Origin: Allopusillimonas ginsengisoli
GTDB taxonomy: Bacteria > Pseudomonadota > Gammaproteobacteria > Burkholderiales > Burkholderiaceae_B
DNA: 64,000 bases
Direction: 5' to 3'
Assembly (NCBI GenBank): GCA_005239165.1
Contig: RAPG01000013.1
Span: 62,001-126,000, forward strand
Shown: positions 1-8,711 of the stretch, in pieces
Layout: every line of letters starts with the position of its first letter
Numbering within the stretch: the stretch's first letter is position 1
Notes under the pieces: generated by a model
The model's database searches: none
What the model was told of the DNA's origin: nothing
The model's input: only the letters and a program-made list of their open reading frames with translations
Made by a program: the position numbers and the translations under genes

Positions 1-1
1 T

Positions 2-460
2 CCGCACAGTTTCAGGAGTTACGATGAAGATTGCTGGGGACTGACGGCCTGCGATGGCCCTAGCCAGCAACAGCCTGAACTGGCGCACGAACGCCGCCGT
101 TTGTTCGGTTATGCCGCGCGCGGCGTGCCATACGGCCCTGATGATGGCACGCTTAGCGGCTGGGCCGCGTTGGCATCGCTTCCGTTCGCACCCGAAGACG
201 CTTTACGCGCAGCGCGGCGCATGCTGGCTCGCTATCCCGAGATGTTGCCCGGCGGGCAGTACGCCAGCAGCTTCAATCCAGGTTTGGCCAAGGCGGAACA
301 CGCCGCGTGGGTCTCGGCCGGCCACTACGGCCTCGACCAGGGCATCGTGCTGATGATGATTGAAAACTATCGCAGTGGACTCATTTGGCAGCTGCTGCGG
401 GGCTGTCCCGCGATTCGCTCAGGCCTGCGCCGTGCGGGCTTTCGCGGCGGATGGTTATAG
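2..460 (+). CDS. Glycoamylase-domain protein, C-terminal part (5' end outside window)
   Basis: The frame is open from the window edge and ends at TAG 458-460, giving 152 residues. It begins with SFRSYDEDCWGLTACDGP and continues through GVPYGPDDGTLSGWAALAS to GLDQGIVLMMIENYRSGLIW. This pattern is typical of the C-terminal half of the glycoamylase-like domain (Pfam PF10091), found in putative secreted glucan hydrolases and at the end of cyclic beta-glucan synthases. The acidic and aromatic residues of the presumed sugar-binding cleft are visible, but the N-terminal part is missing, so export and full domain order cannot be judged. It ends 3 bp before the next gene, so the two may be co-transcribed. 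The family is fairly certain and the substrate is unknown. Confidence 0.75.
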   Translation, partial: PHSFRSYDEDCWGLTACDGPSQQQPELAHERRRLFGYAARGVPYGPDDGTLSGWAALASLPFAPEDALRAARRMLARYPEMLPGGQYASSFNPGLAKAEHAAWVSAGHYGLDQGIVLMMIENYRSGLIWQLLRGCPAIRSGLRRAGFRGGWL

Positions 461-463
461 CGC

Positions 464-2005
464 ATGCCTATCTCCGCAGCCCCTCTGGTTTCCGAAAGTC
501 TCACCGCCGCGCCGCTCGACGAGGCCGAGCGTGACCGGCGTGCTCACGTACGCCCACCCGACTGGAAGAACCCGACACCGGCCACGCTCTATGACCTGGT
601 GGTTATCGGAGGCGGCACGTCTGGCCTGGTGGCAGCTCATACGGCCGCAGCGCAGGGAGTGAAAGTCGCGTTAATCGAACGCCGTTTCCTTGGCGGTAAT
701 TGCCTGAATACCGGCTGTGTGCCCTCTAAGGCGCTTATCCGCAGCTCGCGCTTGTATGCGGAAATGCGCGAAGCAGTACAGTTCGGCGTTCAGACTCCAG
801 CTGACATCCCCGTCGACTTTGCCATGGTAATGCGTCATATGCGAAAGGTTCGCGCTCGCTTAAGCCGCAGCAGCTCAGTGCAAGAGCTGCTGACGGCGGG
901 CATAGACGTATTCTTTGGTCAGGCGCAATTCACCGGGCCCGCTGCGCTGGAGGTGGAGGGGGCCGCATTGCGCTTTCGCAAGGCGGTTATCGCCACGGGT
1001 GCACGATCGGACGTGCCGTCAATTCCGGGTCTGGAAGCCGCAGGTTTTCTTACCAATGAGCACGTATTCAATCTCGTTGAGTTGCCGCCACGCCTGCTGG
1101 TTATTGGCGGTGGCCCCCTTGGTTGTGAAATGGCGCAAGCATTCTGCCGCTTCGGTTCGCATACAACAATCGTGCAGAATTGGCCGCTGTTTCTGCCAAA
1201 AGAGGAGCGCGACGCGGCGCAGATTTTGTCTGATGCGTTTGCTCGAGACGGCATAGAGGTCAGGCTGAATACTGAAGTGGTCGGTGTGCGGGTGGAGGGT
1301 GGCCAGAAGTTGGTTGATCTGCTTAGTGACGACTACCACAGCACCATCGCGGTGGATGAGATTCTTACGGGCACCGGCCGTGTGCCTAATGTTGAGGGCT
1401 TGAATCTGAAGGCGGCTGGCGTCAATTTTGATGATGATCGCGGCGTGCATGTCGATGATTTCATGCGCACCAGCAATCGCCAGATCTACGCTGCCGGCGA
1501 TGTCTGCCTGGAGCATAAGTTCGACAACACGGCCGACGCCAGCGCACGCATCGCGGTGCACAATGCCTTGCGTTTGAGCCGCCGCCGCTTCAGTAAACTG
1601 ACCATACCCTGGTGCACCTACACCGATCCCGAGGTCGCGCACGTTGGCATGTATGTGCGACAGGCGCGTGAGCGTGGCATCCCGGTAAAGACCTTTACTA
1701 TTTTGATGCACGATGTTGATCGTGCAGTGGTCGACGGCGAAGAGGCTGGCTTTGTGAAAATCCACGTGCGTGAGGGCAGCGACGAGATTTTAGGCGCGGC
1801 GATTGTGGCGCGACATGCCGGCGAAATGATTAACGAGATTACGCTGGCGATGGTCGCCAATGTCGGTTTGCGCGGACTGAGCCGCGTCATGCACCCCTAC
1901 CCGACCCAGGCCGCGGCGATCACGAAGGCGGCGGATGCCTGCGAGCGTGCCTACTACCGATTGCCATTCTGGGCACGGTTGCGGCGCTGGTTGCAGCGGC
2001 GCTGA
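464..2005 (+). CDS. MerA-like FAD-dependent pyridine nucleotide-disulfide oxidoreductase
   Basis: 513 residues. A 40-residue N-terminal extension precedes an FAD Rossmann motif (VVIGGGTSGLVAAH). The redox-active disulfide follows in GGNCLNTGCVPSK (C80 and C85). Next come the NAD(P) Rossmann fold (LLVIGGGPLGCEMAQAF), the second FAD motif (IYAAGDVC) and the dimerisation domain with HPYPTQ near the C-terminus. This is the layout of mercuric reductase and dihydrolipoamide dehydrogenase. There is no N-terminal heavy-metal-binding domain and no C-terminal vicinal cysteine pair (the protein ends LRRWLQRR), so mercury reduction is unlikely. Such proteins are often annotated mercuric reductase by similarity. 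The substrate is unknown. The gene follows the glycoamylase gene by 3 bp. Confidence 0.85.
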   Translation: MPISAAPLVSESLTAAPLDEAERDRRAHVRPPDWKNPTPATLYDLVVIGGGTSGLVAAHTAAAQGVKVALIERRFLGGNCLNTGCVPSKALIRSSRLYAEMREAVQFGVQTPADIPVDFAMVMRHMRKVRARLSRSSSVQELLTAGIDVFFGQAQFTGPAALEVEGAALRFRKAVIATGARSDVPSIPGLEAAGFLTNEHVFNLVELPPRLLVIGGGPLGCEMAQAFCRFGSHTTIVQNWPLFLPKEERDAAQILSDAFARDGIEVRLNTEVVGVRVEGGQKLVDLLSDDYHSTIAVDEILTGTGRVPNVEGLNLKAAGVNFDDDRGVHVDDFMRTSNRQIYAAGDVCLEHKFDNTADASARIAVHNALRLSRRRFSKLTIPWCTYTDPEVAHVGMYVRQARERGIPVKTFTILMHDVDRAVVDGEEAGFVKIHVREGSDEILGAAIVARHAGEMINEITLAMVANVGLRGLSRVMHPYPTQAAAITKAADACERAYYRLPFWARLRRWLQRR

Positions 2006-2085
2006 CTTCCCGCCTGGGTGTGATTGTCAACAGGCGCGTAGTAAGCGCGCATCGACTCGCCTCGGTAGAGTATAGGAACAGCGCA

Positions 2086-2847
2086 TCAAGTCATCAGCCA
2101 CCCACCCGCCACGTCAAGAATCTGCCCAGTCACAAACCTGGCCTGGTCCGAGGCGAAAAACATGCAGGCATCGGCCACTTCTTCAGGCGTGCCCAGGCGC
2201 TTGAGTGCAGTAACCTGAGCAACGGCGTCGTTTGTTTCTTGCGACACGCTTTTTAGCAGGGGCGTACTAATTCTGCCAGGTGCCAGGCCATTAACCGTGA
2301 TGTTGTATTCGCCCAGCTCACCGGCCCAGTGACGCGTGGCGCCGATCAGCGCGGCCTTGGTGGCAGCGTAATGCGCCGCGACGATATCGCAGTAGGCCTT
2401 ACCTGCAACTGACGACATGTTGATGATGCGGCCCTCACGCTTTTGAATCATGCCTGGGGTGACCAGGCGAGACATGTAGAAAACACTGTTCAGGTTTACT
2501 GAAATAACCGAATTCCACTCTTCTGGGGGCATCTCCCATACCTTAAGAGCCCGGCCATCATGCTTGGGAGAAATGCCGACGTTGTTCACCAAAATGTCGA
2601 CATCACCCAGCTTGTCTTTGATTGTGGCGCAGGCCGATTCGCATTCGGAGAAATTGGCGACATTAGCATTTACGTAAACGACAGTGTGGCCAGCTGCGCT
2701 CAGCTCGTCCTGAAACGTTTTACCCGCCTCAGCATTCAGGTCGACCATTCCCACACGTGCGCCTTCGGCAACCAGGGCTTTGACAATAGCCGAGCCAATG
2801 CCACCTACAGCACCGGTCACCAAGGCTACCTTATTGCTCAGCCTCAT
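2086..2847 (-). CDS. SDR family dehydrogenase (FabG-like)
   Basis: 253 residues, a classical short-chain dehydrogenase/reductase. It shows the cofactor motif TGAVGGIG near residue 11, NNVG in the middle of the fold, a catalytic Ser in NMSSVAG, and the YxxxK pair in HYAATKAAL. The end, ARFVTGQILDVAGGWLMT, is typical of FabG-like members. The aspartate after beta-2 (MVDLN) suggests NAD(H) preference. It would oxidise or reduce a secondary alcohol or ketone. The start overlaps the stop of the upstream quinone oxidoreductase gene by ATGA. It is therefore the last gene of the leftward ABC-transporter operon and probably acts on the imported compound. Confidence 0.88.
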   Translation of the reverse strand: MRLSNKVALVTGAVGGIGSAIVKALVAEGARVGMVDLNAEAGKTFQDELSAAGHTVVYVNANVANFSECESACATIKDKLGDVDILVNNVGISPKHDGRALKVWEMPPEEWNSVISVNLNSVFYMSRLVTPGMIQKREGRIINMSSVAGKAYCDIVAAHYAATKAALIGATRHWAGELGEYNITVNGLAPGRISTPLLKSVSQETNDAVAQVTALKRLGTPEEVADACMFFASDQARFVTGQILDVAGGWLMT

Positions 2848-3848
2848 ATCGCATCCTTGATCTTAAGTACGATTTTGCCGATATGCCGGCTGCTTTCCAT
2901 AAGGTCGTGGGCCTTGCTTACTTCGTTCATGGGAAAAACGGCGTGTATGACCGGTGTGCACCGACCTTGCTCCATTAGCGGTACAACCTTTTCGATCAAA
3001 GCTTGAGCGATTTTCCCCTTGTCTTCGTCGCTGCGCGGGCGCAGTGTTGAACCGGTAAACGTCAGGCGCTTGGTCATGACAGGCAGAGCATCGATCTGGG
3101 CTTTGCTGCCCTCAAGAAAGGCAATTTGAACCAGGCGGCCGTTAAGCGCCAGAGTATGGATATTGCGGTTGATGTAGTCGCCGCCCACCATATCCAGAAT
3201 CATGTCCATGCCATAGCCGTCGGTTGTTTCTTGCGCCACCTGTTTGAAGTCTTGCTCTTTGTACAAAATGGTGTGTGTCGCGCCGGCCTTCTTGCAGGCT
3301 GCGGCTTTTTCGGCATTGCCGACCGTGGTCCAGACTTCGGCGCCGAAAGCGCTGGCTAGCTGGATGGCCGTCAGGCCTATGCCGCTGGAGCCGCCATGGA
3401 CCAGAAGTTTTTCGCCTTTGCGCAGTCCGCCGCGCTCGAACACGTTGGTCCAAACGGTGAAATAGTTTTCTGGGATGCAGGCAGCACTGATCATGTCCAG
3501 CCCTTCTGGGATAGGCAGGCAGTGGCGTTCATCTGCGAGACAGTACTGGGCGTAACCACCGCCAGGCGTCAGGGCGCAGACTTTATCGCCCACTTTGCGA
3601 TCTTTCGCGTCCGGACCGACAGCAGTGATGACGCCCGAAACTTCCAGACCCAGATACGGAGATGCGCCGGGCGGGGGCGGATAAAGCCCCGAACGCTGTA
3701 AGACATCGGGGCGATTTACTCCGGCGTAATGCACCTCGATTACAACTTGCCTGCCTGTAGGTTCAAGCATGCTGCTCTGCTCACTAATTTTCATGCAGTC
3801 GGACGCACCGCCTTTGCCATGATCAATGAATTTAAATGTAGACGACAT
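2844..3848 (-). CDS. Zinc-independent quinone oxidoreductase (MDR family, PIG3-like)
   Basis: 334 residues from ATG 3848, which has GAGAA upstream; an earlier in-frame ATG at 3923 would overlap livF and lacks the family's N-terminus. The GroES-like N-terminal domain includes GVNRPDVLQRSGLYPPPPG and the nucleotide-binding domain has HGGSSGIGLTAIQLA. This matches NAD(P)H:quinone oxidoreductase/PIG3-type medium-chain reductases. The structural zinc-binding cysteine cluster is absent. It probably reduces an enone or quinone-like substrate with NADPH. It lies 22 bp after livF and overlaps the following SDR gene by 4 bp, so it is an operon member with a likely catabolic role. Confidence 0.87.
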   Translation of the reverse strand: MSSTFKFIDHGKGGASDCMKISEQSSMLEPTGRQVVIEVHYAGVNRPDVLQRSGLYPPPPGASPYLGLEVSGVITAVGPDAKDRKVGDKVCALTPGGGYAQYCLADERHCLPIPEGLDMISAACIPENYFTVWTNVFERGGLRKGEKLLVHGGSSGIGLTAIQLASAFGAEVWTTVGNAEKAAACKKAGATHTILYKEQDFKQVAQETTDGYGMDMILDMVGGDYINRNIHTLALNGRLVQIAFLEGSKAQIDALPVMTKRLTFTGSTLRPRSDEDKGKIAQALIEKVVPLMEQGRCTPVIHAVFPMNEVSKAHDLMESSRHIGKIVLKIKDAI

Positions 3849-3870
3849 GTTTTTCTCAGTTAACGATTGA

Positions 3871-4575
3871 TTAATGGCCCAGATAGGCTTTCTTGATGTG
3901 GGCGTTGCCCAGTAGTTCTTCACCTGTGCCGGTCATGATGATGGCACCGTTTTCCAGGACATAGCCCCGGTCGGCCAGGCGTAGGGTTTTGAACACGTTT
4001 TGCTCAACCAGCAGCACCGTGACGCCGTGGTTGGTGATGTCGCGCACAATATCGAACATCTGCTGCACTAGTATGGGTGAGAGACCCAGAGAGGGCTCAT
4101 CGAACATCAGCAGCTTGGGGTCGGCCATCATGCCTCGAGCGATGGCAACCATTTGCTGCTCGCCACCCGACAATGAACCTGCAAGCTGATTCAGGCGTTC
4201 TTTTACGCGCGGAAAAATCTGCAGCACTTCGTCCATCTTCTGATGGACGATGGGCCGTGCCGAGCGTTTAAAAGATCCCATGATCAGGTTGTCGCGGACG
4301 GTGAAGTTGGGAAACAACTGACGTCCTTCGGGAATCATGCTGATGCCGCTTTCGACAACGTCATAGGTTGAACTGCCGGTAATATCCTGGCCTTCAAATT
4401 CAATTTTTCCCGACGTAGGAGCAATAACACCGCACAGTGTTTTTAGCGTGGTGGTCTTGCCTGCGCCGTTAGCGCCAATCAGTGTAACGATCTCGCCTTT
4501 GTTCACTTCGAAGTTAAGGCCGTCGAGCACCTGGGTTTTGCCATAGCCCGAATGTAGATTTGATACTTTAAGCAT
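3871..4575 (-). CDS. livF: Branched-chain amino acid-type ABC transporter ATPase LivF
   Basis: 234 residues from ATG 4575 (MLKVSNLHSGYGKTQVLDGL). This start overlaps the end of the LivM-LivG gene by 8 bp and gives the usual LivF length. Walker A is GANGAGKTT, the signature is LSGGEQQM, and Walker B is LLMFDEPSLGL followed by the switch His region (LLVEQN). It is one of the two cytoplasmic ATPases of a HAAT-family importer. The neighbours (fused LivMG, LivH and a binding protein) complete the system. The symbol reflects family membership. The substrate need not be leucine, because the downstream genes are dehydrogenases. Confidence 0.93.
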   Translation of the reverse strand: MLKVSNLHSGYGKTQVLDGLNFEVNKGEIVTLIGANGAGKTTTLKTLCGVIAPTSGKIEFEGQDITGSSTYDVVESGISMIPEGRQLFPNFTVRDNLIMGSFKRSARPIVHQKMDEVLQIFPRVKERLNQLAGSLSGGEQQMVAIARGMMADPKLLMFDEPSLGLSPILVQQMFDIVRDITNHGVTVLLVEQNVFKTLRLADRGYVLENGAIIMTGTGEELLGNAHIKKAYLGH

Positions 4576-6349
4576 CGGCGTACTCCTTGCCCAGATATGC
4601 CTCGATGACGGCGGGGTTCTCCACGACCTCTTGAGGGGGGCCGCTGACCAGGACCTTGCCTTCATTTATCACAATAATGCGGTCTGACAATGCCATGGTG
4701 GCCTGCATCATGTGTTCAATCAGCAAAATAGACACTCCGGAATCACGTATGCGACGCAGCATCTGCACGGCTTTTTCTACGTCTGATGGGTTCAGGCCGG
4801 CCATGACTTCGTCCAGCAGCAAAATGTTGGGCCGAATAGCCAGCGCCCGGGCAATTTCCAGCCGTTTCATGCCGCCTACCGTCAGGTTGCGCGCCTCAGT
4901 ATTCAGATACTTGGTCAGATCGGTTTGTTCTGCGATGTCTAGCGCAATCTGCTCTGCTTCTTCTCGATCAGCAGTGTTGATGAAGCCGCCAAGCATAATG
5001 TTTTCGAGGACTGTCAGGCCCGTGAAGGGTTTGGCTGTCTGGAAAGTGCGGCCCAGGCCTTTGTGGGCAAATTCGTCGGGTGTCTTGCAGTGAACCCATT
5101 TGCCATCGCGGTCGAGCAGCGAAACCGTGCCTTTGTCGGGCGCAAGAAAGCCGGACATCTGGTTAAAGACTGTGGTTTTGCCTGCACCATTTGGCCCGAT
5201 GATGGCCAGTATCTCGTTTTTGTGGAGTTCCAACGAGACATTGTTGGTTGCCTTCAGACCGCCAAAGCTTTTGTATAGCCCTTCAGCCTTTAATACTGGC
5301 GTTCCAGGTTGAAGCGTATGGCCGCTTTCCAGTTGACGCAGGTGCTTGTGTCGGGTGGGCCTTGTGCCAAGATAGGGCAAACGCGCCAGAAGTTTTTCTA
5401 CTCTGGGTCCGAATGCGCCCGCCAGCCCATGAGGAATAGTCAGCACAACCACCACTAAAATAATGCCGTACACCAAACCGTGCATGCCGTTGCCTACGCT
5501 GCTGAGCCAGCCGCGAGCCAGTTCGGCAATCGGCAAGACCAGGAAGGCACCTGCAATGGGGCCAGAGATGGTGCCCAGGCCGCCGATAAGGGCGAACATG
5601 GCAATCTGAATTGATAGCTCAAGAGAAAATGCCGACGCCGGTTCAACAAAGGTTAGATACGTAATGTGAAACGTGCCAATAATACTTGTGAGCATGGCGG
5701 AAATTACCGCCGCGCGTATCTTCATTTTTGCAGTGGCGATGCCAACCGCCCTGGCGGCGTCTTCCCGTTCACGAATTGCGATCAGGTAATGGCCCATGCG
5801 TGACTTGCGTACGTACCAGGAAGCCCAGACCACTATGATGAACAGGAAAAAAGCAATGTAGACGTAGTTGATTTTTTCACGGAAAACAATCCACGCCCAG
5901 CCTATATTCAGGGGAAGACTGATACCGCTGGAGCCGCCCGTCCAGCTTTCTTCATGGATGACCAGCAGACGCACGACTTCCAGAATGGCAATGGTGGCCA
6001 ATGCAAAGAACGGGCCTTTCAAGCGTAGCGTGGGGTAGCTGATGATAATGGCGACCACGCCCGAAATAGCGGCGCCGACAAACATGCCTATCCACGGGAC
6101 AACGCCGAAGTTCTGGGTTAACAGCGTGGAGGTATAGCCGCCTATCCCGTAGAACACGGCATGACCCAGAGACAGCTGGCCTGCATATCCGCCTACGATG
6201 TTCCAGGCAACTGCCAGCGCCGCAAAAACAAACAGCAGTACGAAAAGGTTGGTCCAGAATGAACTGCCCATGACCACAGGGATCAGGAGCATGATGGCCA
6301 GCAGTATTACGCTGACATAGGCCTTGGGGCTACGAAAATCAGGAAACAA
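4568..6349 (-). CDS. Fused LivM permease-LivG ATPase of a HAAT-type ABC importer
   Basis: 593 residues. Residues 1 to about 330 form a LivM-type permease with about ten hydrophobic segments and the conserved GQLSLGHAVFYGIGGY loop. Residues about 350 to 593 form a LivG-type ATPase with Walker A GPNGAGKTT, signature LTVGGMKRLEIARAL and Walker B ILLLDEVMAGLNP. The signature is slightly degenerate (TVGG for LSGG). Such permease-ATPase fusions recur in proteobacterial importers for aromatic and organic acids. A linker rich in Arg and His (about 330-350) joins the halves. The gene starts 11 bp after livH and overlaps livF. Confidence 0.92.
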   Translation of the reverse strand: MFPDFRSPKAYVSVILLAIMLLIPVVMGSSFWTNLFVLLFVFAALAVAWNIVGGYAGQLSLGHAVFYGIGGYTSTLLTQNFGVVPWIGMFVGAAISGVVAIIISYPTLRLKGPFFALATIAILEVVRLLVIHEESWTGGSSGISLPLNIGWAWIVFREKINYVYIAFFLFIIVVWASWYVRKSRMGHYLIAIREREDAARAVGIATAKMKIRAAVISAMLTSIIGTFHITYLTFVEPASAFSLELSIQIAMFALIGGLGTISGPIAGAFLVLPIAELARGWLSSVGNGMHGLVYGIILVVVVLTIPHGLAGAFGPRVEKLLARLPYLGTRPTRHKHLRQLESGHTLQPGTPVLKAEGLYKSFGGLKATNNVSLELHKNEILAIIGPNGAGKTTVFNQMSGFLAPDKGTVSLLDRDGKWVHCKTPDEFAHKGLGRTFQTAKPFTGLTVLENIMLGGFINTADREEAEQIALDIAEQTDLTKYLNTEARNLTVGGMKRLEIARALAIRPNILLLDEVMAGLNPSDVEKAVQMLRRIRDSGVSILLIEHMMQATMALSDRIIVINEGKVLVSGPPQEVVENPAVIEAYLGKEYADA

Positions 6350-6360
6350 GGCTCACTCCT

Positions 6361-7226
6361 TTATTCTGTGCCGAAGCCGAAGAGGCCATTCGGACGCACA
6401 ACGAGTATCAGCAGGAAAATGCCGAAATAGACAACTTCTTTTAGGTCGGGAGCGATGTAGTATCCGGCCATGGTGTCAATGACGCCAATAATCATGGAGC
6501 CCGCGACGGCACCATAGAGGCTGCCCATGCCGCCGAGCACCACAATCACAAATGCGGTCAGCACAAAGTAGGTGCCCACGGTAGGAAACACCGGATATTG
6601 CGGCGCGAGCAAGCCGGCTGCTACGCCCACAAAGGCGGTTCCAAGGCCAAACGCAACGATATATACGGTGTTTACGTTAATGCCCATCAGCATGGCGGCA
6701 TAGCGATGCTGGGCCACAGCGCGCAATGCACGACCAAGATAGGTGCGGTGCATAAACAGATGCAACAGCACGGCCAGAGAAAGCGCCACAACAAAGGTGA
6801 CAATTTGTCCGGTTACCATGGTGTAGCCGCCCACTGTGATGGCATTCGTGCCGGTTTCAACCGAGGCCCGGAATACGTTTGCACCAAACAGCACCAGTGC
6901 CAGATTCAGCAAATGGTAGATAGCCCGACAGTCGCGAAAATCTGTATATGCTCGTCGGCATCGAGCAGTGGCTGGATGATGACTTTTTGCGTGAGGGCGC
7001 CAAGTGCGAACAGGACGACAGCGATTGGAATCAGCCCGACATATGGGTGAATTCCAAAATTGGCGGCCAGCAGATAGATCATGTACATGCCGACCATCAG
7101 AAAATCGCCGTGTGCGAAATTGATGACCCGCACTACACCGAAAATCAAGGTAAGGCCCAGGCTGATAATTGTGTAAGCCCCACCTAGCAGCAGTCCGTTA
7201 ATGAGCAGCTGAATAAAAATATCCAT
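6361..7226 (-). pseudogene. livH: LivH-type permease gene, frameshifted
   Basis: Two adjoining frames together make one LivH permease. Residues 1-106 (MDIFIQLLINGLLLGGAYTI to FATVGLSTIC, stop) are read from 7226. The remainder (LNLALVLFGANVFR to RPNGLFGFGTE) is read in another frame ending at 6361. Restoring one T in the coding-strand sequence ATTTG near 6915 gives STILLNLALVLFG in a single frame and a 288-residue protein, the normal LivH length. The permease has about eight membrane segments and the usual VINFAHGDFLMVG motif. The rest of the operon is intact, so a sequencing or assembly indel is as likely as a real mutation. The start has AAGG upstream. Confidence 0.85.
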
Positions 7227-7246
7227 GGCGCAACCTTATGAAGCAT

Positions 7247-7276
7247 GAAAAAACCAGGCATCCAATAGGATGCCTG
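7247..7276 (-). terminator. Intrinsic terminator/attenuator after the binding-protein gene
   Basis: A 9-bp perfect stem, CAGGCATCC/GGATGCCTG (7255-7263 with 7268-7276), encloses a 4-base loop. On the minus strand it is followed by GTTTTTTC. It lies between the binding-protein gene and livH, where a partial terminator would make the binding protein more abundant than the membrane parts. The structure is seen directly; the function is inferred. Confidence 0.75.
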
Positions 7277-7297
7277 TTTTCTCTCAACTGGCGATTA

Positions 7298-8500
7298 TTA
7301 TTTTTTGTTGAAAATGGGCTTGCCCAGGGCGAGGTTTTCGGGCAAAACAGTAACCAGTTTGCCGTCTTGCCATTGCATGGTGTAGAAGGTTGAGGCTTTG
7401 TTCTGACCATCTTCGCCGAAATCAAAGGCCCAACCGTTAGCGGTAGAGCCAGCTGGTTTCTTGTAGGCTAATACCGCTTCACGAATTTTGTCAGCGTTGG
7501 TCGACTTGGCATTGGCCATGGCTTCAAGAAAGGCTTTTGCGCCAACATAGTTCGCAAGGCTGTGCCCCGATTGTGGGCCACTGTTATAGGCTGCCTGATA
7601 AGCGCTCAAGAATTTTTCAAGGCCAGGGGCGCCTTTGGGGTTAATAGACGCCTGCGGGAAATCCAGGTCGAAAACCCCGTTGATGTCAGGACCAACTGCT
7701 TTGGCTGTGTCTGCCAGCGAATAGCCGCCACCCGCACCAATGATGACATCAGGGTTAAACCCGGCCGCTTTAGCCTGGCTGAAAAACAGGATGGCATCGT
7801 TCTGGTAGGCGGTGTGAAGCACTACGTTTACGCCGGCGCCTTTGAGTCTGAGAATGAGCGAAGACAGGTCAACTGTTTTGGCAGAGTAGGGCAGTGATTC
7901 AGCTACCTTGTAACCAAGCTCGCCGGCGCGTTTTTTCTCAGTGGCGGCCACGTCGGTGCCGTAGGGGCCGTCTTCATGGATGATCCCGATGACGATGTTG
8001 TCTTTGTTCAGGCCCATCCCCGGTGCAATGGTTTTATCCAGCGCGTTAACCACGGCAACACCGTAAAGGCCGGTGTTCGGGTTGCTGCGAAACAAGTACT
8101 TGTAACCGCGAGTTGTGATCTTGTGCGCCGTGGCGCCCAGCTCAAAATACGGTACGCCTGCCAGTTCGGTGACGGGGGTGGCTGCATAAGAAATGCCTGA
8201 GGCATAGCTGCCGAACACGGCGGCGACATCTTCGGAGGTCAGGCGCTTGGTTTCAGAAACTGCCTGAGTAGGATCAACTGCGTCAGCCTTCAAAATGGTG
8301 ATTTTTTCGCCATTCAGGCCACCGGCTGCGTTCACTTCGTTAACCGCAATTTCCAGGCCACGAAAGCTTTCTTGTCCCAGTAGTGCAAGAGCACCACTAA
8401 ATGGAAACACGGCACCAACCTTTACGTCGGCTGATGCAGCGCCCGTAACCATAACGCTGCATGTTGCGACGGCCAGTGCTATTTTTTTCAGTTCAAACAT
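7298..8500 (-). CDS. HAAT-type ABC transporter periplasmic binding protein
   Basis: 400 residues. An N-terminal signal peptide (MFELKKIALAVATCSVMVTGAASA) is followed by DVKVGAVFPFSGALALLGQESFRGLEIAVNEVNAAGGLNG. This is the usual opening of the Leu/Ile/Val-binding family (periplasmic binding fold type I). It would capture the substrate in the periplasm for the LivH/LivMG/LivF system encoded downstream. It is the first gene of the leftward operon. Its upstream region carries the AT-rich motif at 8567-8579, which is also found upstream of the GntR gene. The ligand cannot be told from the sequence; nearby dehydrogenases suggest a carbon source other than an amino acid. Confidence 0.92.
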   Translation of the reverse strand: MFELKKIALAVATCSVMVTGAASADVKVGAVFPFSGALALLGQESFRGLEIAVNEVNAAGGLNGEKITILKADAVDPTQAVSETKRLTSEDVAAVFGSYASGISYAATPVTELAGVPYFELGATAHKITTRGYKYLFRSNPNTGLYGVAVVNALDKTIAPGMGLNKDNIVIGIIHEDGPYGTDVAATEKKRAGELGYKVAESLPYSAKTVDLSSLILRLKGAGVNVVLHTAYQNDAILFFSQAKAAGFNPDVIIGAGGGYSLADTAKAVGPDINGVFDLDFPQASINPKGAPGLEKFLSAYQAAYNSGPQSGHSLANYVGAKAFLEAMANAKSTNADKIREAVLAYKKPAGSTANGWAFDFGEDGQNKASTFYTMQWQDGKLVTVLPENLALGKPIFNKK

Positions 8501-8566
8501 ATGTGTAGGCTCCTGCTTTAATGTGTGGGAATCAGAGGATGAGCCCTATGTCTTCGGGCGGAATAA

Positions 8567-8579
8567 ATATATGATATAT
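8567..8579. promoter_or_regulatory. Candidate GntR operator, copy 1 (upstream of the binding-protein gene)
   Basis: The sequence ATATATGATATAT occurs here, 66 bp upstream of the binding-protein start. Its exact reverse complement occurs at 9502-9514 on the other side of the GntR/FCD gene. Identical AT-rich sites flanking a GntR gene and facing two likely target operons fit a shared operator. No other support is available from sequence alone. Confidence 0.5.
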
Positions 8580-8711
8580 GTTGTCGAAAGCGAAAACGCC
8601 TCCGGACCATTCTAGTTATAGGGGGGCGTGGGCGAATCAGTGATTTCCCTAGCTGCAGGAAATGAGTGGCTCGCAGGTGTGCTGATGAGGCGGCTATTTT
8701 GACTGCAGGTT

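Noticed and set aside
464..2005. Mercuric reductase merA
   Set aside because: No HMA domain, no C-terminal cysteine pair and no mer neighbours.
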